Assembly: GCF_963662255.1 (NCBI RefSeq)
Contig: NW_026912066.1
Location: forward strand, 62,001 to 126,000
Length of the DNA: 64,000 bases
Reading direction: 5' to 3'
Source: Cinclus cinclus
Lineage: Eukaryota; Chordata; Aves; Passeriformes; Cinclidae
In this document: piece after piece, positions 59,001-64,000 of the stretch
Numbering within the stretch: the first letter of the stretch is position 1
How the letters are laid out: each line of letters opens with the position of its first letter
Notes under the pieces: generated by a model
The model's input: the letters and a program-made list of their open reading frames with translations, nothing else
Databases searched by the model: none
What the model was told of the DNA's origin: nothing
Position numbers and translations under genes: made by a program

Positions 59001-59579
59001 GTTTCCATGGCAAGTGCCATGCCAGGTGACCCAGGTGTCCTGTCCCAGTGAGGCTTGCCATGGAAACAGTGCCCAGCTGACCTGTCTGTCTGGCTGAGCT
59101 GGCCTTTGGCCCTGGCCCTGGGGTTTGCTGCTGGTCCCGCTGCGCCTGCCCAGCCAGCGCGGCACAGGGCAGGTGGCCATGGCACAAGCCCCCAGCGAGG
59201 GATCCCCTCTGGCTCTGGGCAGTGACAACAGCCCTGAGCAAGGGGCCCAGGGCAGGTTTCCATGACAAGCAGCCATCACAATGGCTCCAGGCGTTGGCTG
59301 CCGTGGCACCAAACTGAGGAAGGGGTCTCTGTGGCTGTTGCCATGGCACCTGACTGCATCAATGAGTGTCAGTGCAGCTGAAGCTGGACCAGCCCCGGCA
59401 CCGCTTTGTCCTCAGGCTTGCCATGGCAGCTGAGGACCCAACAGGTCTGCATGCAAGTGCCCATGGAACCTGACTGCACAAATGGCTCCTTGGGGTGGTT
59501 TCCAAGGCAACTTGAACTGATGAGGGTTGCCCTGGCACCCAAACCCACTAGTGGGGGTCAGTGCAGTGTCCATGGCAAC
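59001..59579 (-). promoter_or_regulatory. X-box-like array (Y4)
   Basis: Sites run from GTTTCCATGGCAAG at 59001 to GTGTCCATGGCAAC at 59566-59579. The last is the more symmetrical form also found in Y2. Confidence 0.45.
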
Positions 59580-59973
59580 AGTCCCTTGCAATGGCCCAGG
59601 GCACCTTGGGATGCTAATCCACCCTCACAGCTGGGCAGGGCAGCTTGGAATGGTCTTGGTGCTGCCTGGGGCTTGGCACACACTTGAGGAGGGTGTCTGT
59701 TTTCAGTGGGGAACTTTTCGTTGTTTGGAGCAATCAAAACTGTTGTAGGTTGGTGTAGAAAAAAAAAAATAAGAAAACCCTTCTTAGGGTGTGTGCAGCC
59801 AGTTCTCCAAGCAAAGCAGGGGTGTCAGCTGAGTCAGGACAGACAGGATGCGGTTGGGGAATGTGCAGCGAGGTTGTCCACACCGGGTCAAACCTCAAGG
59901 CACAGCTTCTCTGAGCAGGCCAGACCTCCTTAGGAGACACCCTGGAGCAATATCCATCACACAATGCTACAAT

Positions 59974-60518
59974 CTCAGGGCCTGAGAGGTGACTGCAGAT
60001 ACCTCTCCAGGAGTACAAGTCAGAAAAAAGAATGCAAAGGGTCTGGAGGCATTAATGGGTCCCACTGAGGTCCAGCTGCAGCACAGGCTGCTCATGGGCT
60101 CCTTGCAGGAGGGAATTGGAGGCCAGGATTGCACAAAATCCTCACAGAGACTCAGTCTGGGAAGGAAAATGCAAAGTACCCTAAAATACCTTGGTTATCT
60201 CAAAGCATTAATGAGCGCCCCCCCAGTGTCAATACAGAGCAATCAAGGGACTCCTTAAAGTAGATAATTGGAGGTCAAGATTGCACAAACCTCTCCTGGA
60301 GTCGGTATCAAAAGGAAACACCTAGTACTTGAAAAATCTGAAGTACCCTGAAGCATTAATGAGCCCCACTGAGTGTTGGTAATGACTAAGAATCTCAAGG
60401 GACTCATTAGAGCAGATAATTGAAGACCAGGATTGTAGGAAGCTCTGAGAGACTCCAAGGCAAGAGCAAAGGCCAAGGTCCTTTAAAAAACCTGCAGTCC
60501 CTGGAAGCATTCAGGAGC
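59974..60518 (-). repeat. ~150-bp tandem repeat (Y4)
   Basis: Same array, reversed, without the 217-bp block of Y2. Confidence 0.75.
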
Positions 60519-61258
60519 CCCCCAGGGCCATTCCTGACCAAGGCTCCCCAGGGACTCATGCCAGCAGATCCCTGAGGCCACCGGGGTGTGGGGCAGGGGA
60601 GGATGCTGAGGGCAGGACAAGGGGGTGACAGTGCCCAGCCTTGCTGGGGCTGTGCCAGGAGGCCCCAGTGGCTCAGGACAAGGTGTCTCCTCCCAGCCCT
60701 TGGTGGCACAGACGCTGCTGTGCCCCAGGGCACCAAGACTTGGCTTCTCCTGGGCACTGCCAGCCCTGCCAGGGCCCTTGGCCATGTCCAGCACAGCTTG
60801 TCCTGCACTGTCCCACAGCTGCTGCTGTGCCCCTGCAGGCTGCACACTCCCATCTCGCTGCCCCCCTGGCTCTGCCCTGCCATTGCCCACCCTGCCCTGA
60901 CTTCTGCCCAGGCTGTCTCTGCAACCCCCAACCAATGGGCTGGGGATGGGCAAGTGTTCCTTAGGGCACAGGGAGGGGACAGCTTGGCTGGGGTGACCCA
61001 AGGGCTCTCCCATTCCATGCGATGTCAAGGGCAGCAATAAACTGAGGGCAAGGAAGGGCGTGAGATGGTCTCTGAATTTGTAGTGATCTTACACTCCTCC
61101 CTGATCTGAACATCCCACATTGCTTCTTTTGTGAAGCAGAGGTGCGCTTCTCCTACTGGGAAACTTTGGTATGCTGATGGAGCCCACCCTTTTGTCTAAA
61201 TTGGTGGCTACCCAGTAACTTTTCCCATAGTAGTGCAAGTTTCTAAGTTGTGCTTATT

Positions 61259-61618
61259 TTAGCAGGCCGAATAGATATGTGTGTGGAAGGCAAGGGTGGA
61301 TACCGTGTGTCCACTGTACCGGATTGTCTGGTAAGGCTTGGAACAAGCGTCAGCTCTGTTTCCTTTTATCATAATGAGCAATAGGATGACTCTCAGGACT
61401 ATGTTCATCCCTCTGCCTCCCTCAAGGCCTACGGGGTTGCTGCCAGTAGCCGAGGTTTGTTTCATCTTCTCCTTCTCGGCAGCAGGGACTATGTCCTGGG
61501 GTGTCCCACTTTGTCCTTTTCTTCTGGTGTTGTTTCTTACTTTTGTTCCAGCTTTTAGCTTTATCCCCAGGACCAGGTACAGCAGTAAGAGCACGGTATA
61601 CACAACCCTTTCTGGCAC
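61259..61618 (-). pseudogene. ERV env N-terminal remnant (E3)
   Basis: A hydrophobic leader VLRVILLLIMIKG after an internal Met, then the start of a surface subunit. The frame ends earlier than in E2 because of a private TAA. Confidence 0.6.
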
Positions 61619-62033
61619 TCTTTTGCCAAAACCTTTGCTTTGGCTTTTGTTTTTTGTTTTGGCTTTTTTTTTTTTGTTTGCTTTGTCCCATTCTCAAATA
61701 ACGCCCACCAATTGTGATCATTAATTTCGATTTCTCCTTGTGCTGATAGGGTATTAAGTACCTTAATAGTTTCCTTCTATTCATTTCTTCTACATTGGAT
61801 ACGTGATGCGAATGGGAGGTACCCACCATAGGAATGACTCCACCACAACTCGGTACAATATGGACACCTTTTCTTGATGAACGGGCTACAATCACACCCA
61901 GGTTCAGGACAGGTGACTTTCAGTCCTGACTGGGAGGCCTTTGAGAAGAATTGATCTGGTATCCACAGCAAGTCCTCCGAATTCGCACTTTGAGGTCTCT
62001 GGGCTCGGATGTCACGGTCCAACCTGTCTTGGC

Positions 62034-62725
62034 TTAATCGTATGTATGGCAAATCCTAGAGGTATGGTTTGAGCTAAAATTCTCTTCTTCCTTAATTCTC
62101 GCAAGTCTTTGTTGATTGTTATTATGTAGTTTTGAAGAGAAGGGTCCTGAACTAAGCCGGATCAAGGCGTACTCCTTTAGGGTAAGGCATACCATCCAGC
62201 ATTTCATATGGTGAAATCCCTGTTTTCGAATTTGGCGTTGCCGTGTATTAGACAGGGCCAGTGGGAGGCACTTTGTCCATGGCATTTTAGTCTCAATCAT
62301 TAATTTTGACAGCTGCTGTTCTAAAGGTTGATTCATCATTTCAACTCTCCCAGAACTCTGAGGGTGCCAGGGTGTATGATACTCCCAGCTGATGCCTAGT
62401 GCCGAGGTCAGTAACTTCAGCACTTCCGATGTAAAGTGTGTCCCTGGTCTGAGTCTATTGCTCGGACCAGCCCATACCTTGGTATTATGTGTTCTGTCAA
62501 TATTCTGGCTACCACTTGTGATGTGTCTCCAGCTGCAGGGTATGCCTCTAGCCAGTGGCTTAATTGGTTTACTATTACTAGTAAATATGTCTATCTTCCT
62601 ATTTTTGGTGATTCTGTAAAATCTATTTGTATTCTTTCAAAGGGTCTGTAAGCAGTTTTCCATCCTCCTGACGGACCTTGTTGCATACCTTTTTTTATGA
62701 ATTTTCTGACAAGTTAAACAACCTT
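62034..62725 (-). pseudogene. ERV integrase remnant (E3)
   Basis: SDQGTHF and SGRVE catalytic blocks with the same TAG after the first Asp block as E1 and E2. The open distal part is 62034-62423. Confidence 0.85.
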
Positions 62726-62726
62726 G

Positions 62727-63255
62727 TCCTTGCACTACTCTCGAAGATCTGTCTATAAACAATTTTTCTCCATCCTTAAGTTTAACGTCTTCCAAGTCAG
62801 GTCTAGTTTTTCTTTGTAATTCTATAATGTCCACACAATTATATTTTAAGTTTTCTCCTGGTTCCCCATATAGGAATTGTGCAGGACTTTGAGCAGTTGT
62901 TGCTTTTAGCTCTAAATTTGGGGAAGTAATTAGAATAGCTTCATATTTTAATATTTAGGCATCGGTTAGCCATTTCTCAGCTTTTTGATTCAGAATTCCC
63001 CTGACATGATGAGGGGAGTGTACCATTCGGGGTGCCCCAGAGGTGACTTTTTGGGCTTCCTCAGTTAAAAGTGCTGTGGCCACTAGGGCTTGTAGACATG
63101 AGGGCCAGCCCCAACTGACAGGGTCTAGCAGTTTAGAATAATATCCCACTGGCCTTTGACTGCTTGCCCATTCCTGAGTGAGTACCCCATATGCTGTTTG
63201 ATCAGAGGTGTTTACAAATAACTGAAATGGTCTCTCCAAATCCGGGAGACTTAGT
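62727..63255 (-). pseudogene. ERV RT C-terminus / RNase H remnant (E3)
   Basis: Thumb/connection blocks in 62955-63239 and the FIDRSS motif further on, with the same internal TAA as the other copies. Confidence 0.75.
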
Positions 63256-63673
63256 ACAGGGGCTTGAATTGAATCATGTTTGACTTTTTAAAAACTTTTG
63301 TCATTCACCTTTGTCCGTTTTCTTAATAAATTATTTTCTGCCTCTGGCAGTAAGAGTAGATTTGTAATTCAATTCTGCTCTGGGTCTCAATTTGCATATA
63401 TTTAATAATAAGGACTCAAAATGGTTCACTTTTTGCTCCCATCACAAGTGCTGTTTCTCTACTAGGTTTGCACGTTTTTGGTAGGTGTTTAATTGTGGAT
63501 ATTTTTTTTTGGCTCTTGTATCTACTAAAAGTTCCACCTCCTCTCCATGGGGACCGATTTTTTAAAAATTATTTTTTCAAGGGCTCTTTCGATGGTATAG
63601 TCCCCAATACATACAGCCCTTGACACCCTTATTCGTTCTTTTGGAACATTTTTTCATCCCGTATCCTCTCTTT

Positions 63674-64000
63674 ACAATTTTTTTTTTTTTTACTATGACC
63701 TTTCTTGTTACAGTAAAAGCAGGTTCGACTTAGTGAATTATTTCCTGCCTCATTTCCTTGTTTCCGTGGGGGTTTTCGTGTTTTCCCTCCCCCTTTCTTC
63801 CCTGGTGAGTAGGATACTTAATGTAGATTGTAATTCCATCCAAGTACACAGACTTGGTCCGAGGAATTGATTTAGTGTCTCAGATACCCCTATAGGATCT
63901 TCCAATAGTTTTCCCATCTCTTTTTCTAAGTTTCTTACCTCCCCTGTGTTCAAGGGAACATTTACAAATCCAGTTAATTCAGTCTGTTGTCCCGCTAATG
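63674..64000 (-). pseudogene. ERV gag remnant (E3, partial)
   Basis: A nucleocapsid knuckle region near 63680-63722 lies upstream of the capsid-start frame (63750 on), which runs off the window. It has Leu for Met in the LGPS(L/M)CTW block relative to E1. Confidence 0.7.

Larger units (their letters stand above)
53183..61079 (-). repeat. Y4: inverted-repeat arm, copy 4
   Basis: The right arm around Z2, joined at 61075-61079 (AATTT) to the broken env of E3 exactly as Y3 is joined to E2. It shares variants with Y1 at both ends and with Y3 in the middle. No gene outside the elements listed. Confidence 0.9.
61080..64000 (-). mobile_element. E3: gammaretrovirus-like ERV remnant, copy 3 (cut by window end)
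   Basis: On the minus strand it reads from the gag region (63750-64000) through protease, RNase H region (about 62727-63255) and integrase (62034-62725) to the env start (61259-61618), then the Y4 junction. From 61668 on it repeats the window's first bases in direct orientation at an offset of 61,667. It keeps the gag segment that E2 lacks. Its env fragment has an extra stop (TAA for TAT) after HIYSAC. Confidence 0.85.

Noticed and set aside
1..64000. The whole structure as a simple assembly duplication
   Set aside because: Copies differ by private indels (452 bp in E2, 217 bp in Y2), repeat lengths and an ordered mosaic of variants, which a duplicated contig would not show. Misordering of real copies cannot be excluded.
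1..64000. Assignment to the W, Z or germline-restricted chromosome
   Set aside because: The architecture is suggestive of a sex-linked or germline region, but nothing in the sequence alone identifies the chromosome.

Overview
This is vertebrate, almost certainly avian (probably songbird) nuclear DNA. The evidence is an intron-containing PIM1-type kinase gene with GT-AG splice sites and a CpG-rich first exon, a single-exon olfactory receptor relic of the bird-type family 14, a CR1-like fragment, and two kinds of endogenous retrovirus (ERV). There is no bacterial-type gene organisation, CRISPR array, rRNA or tRNA gene that I can support.

Almost the whole window is built from four modules used repeatedly in both orientations. 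E is a broken gammaretrovirus-like ERV. O is about 4 kb with an olfactory receptor pseudogene. Y is an arm of about 8 kb with a tandem repeat, an X-box-like array, a TATA box and a broken class II-like ERV. Z is about 6.65 kb with the PIM-like kinase gene. The order is E1(-) 1-3953; O1(+) to 7902; Y1(+) 7903-15812; Z1(+) 15813-22476; Y2(-) 22477-30577; O2(-) 30578-34526; E2(+) 34527-38615; Y3(+) 38616-46537; Z2(-) 46538-53182; Y4(-) 53183-61079; E3(-) 61080-64000. Each kinase cassette sits between inverted Y arms, and the two cassettes point in opposite directions. The E-O spacer also alternates in orientation. The unit is about 30.7 kb, and position 1 recurs at 61668, so the window spans slightly more than one 61.67-kb period of an array of alternately inverted units.

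The only genes that look functional are the two mirror-image kinase copies (17723-20216 plus; 48788-51272 minus). They have six exons, all catalytic motifs, and no coding difference that I noticed. Everything retroviral is broken, and the olfactory receptor has two in-frame stops, shared by both copies. Y-arm variants pair Y1 with Y4 and Y2 with Y3 over most of the arm. Between about 11025 and 13147 (Y1 coordinates) they pair Y1 with Y2 and Y3 with Y4. That mosaic is what arm-to-arm gene conversion predicts.

The main caution is that such a structure is hard to assemble. Copy-specific changes (a 452-bp deletion in E2, a 217-bp extra block in Y2, repeat-length differences between Z1 and Z2) argue against one sequence having been duplicated by the assembler, but only long reads can prove the order.
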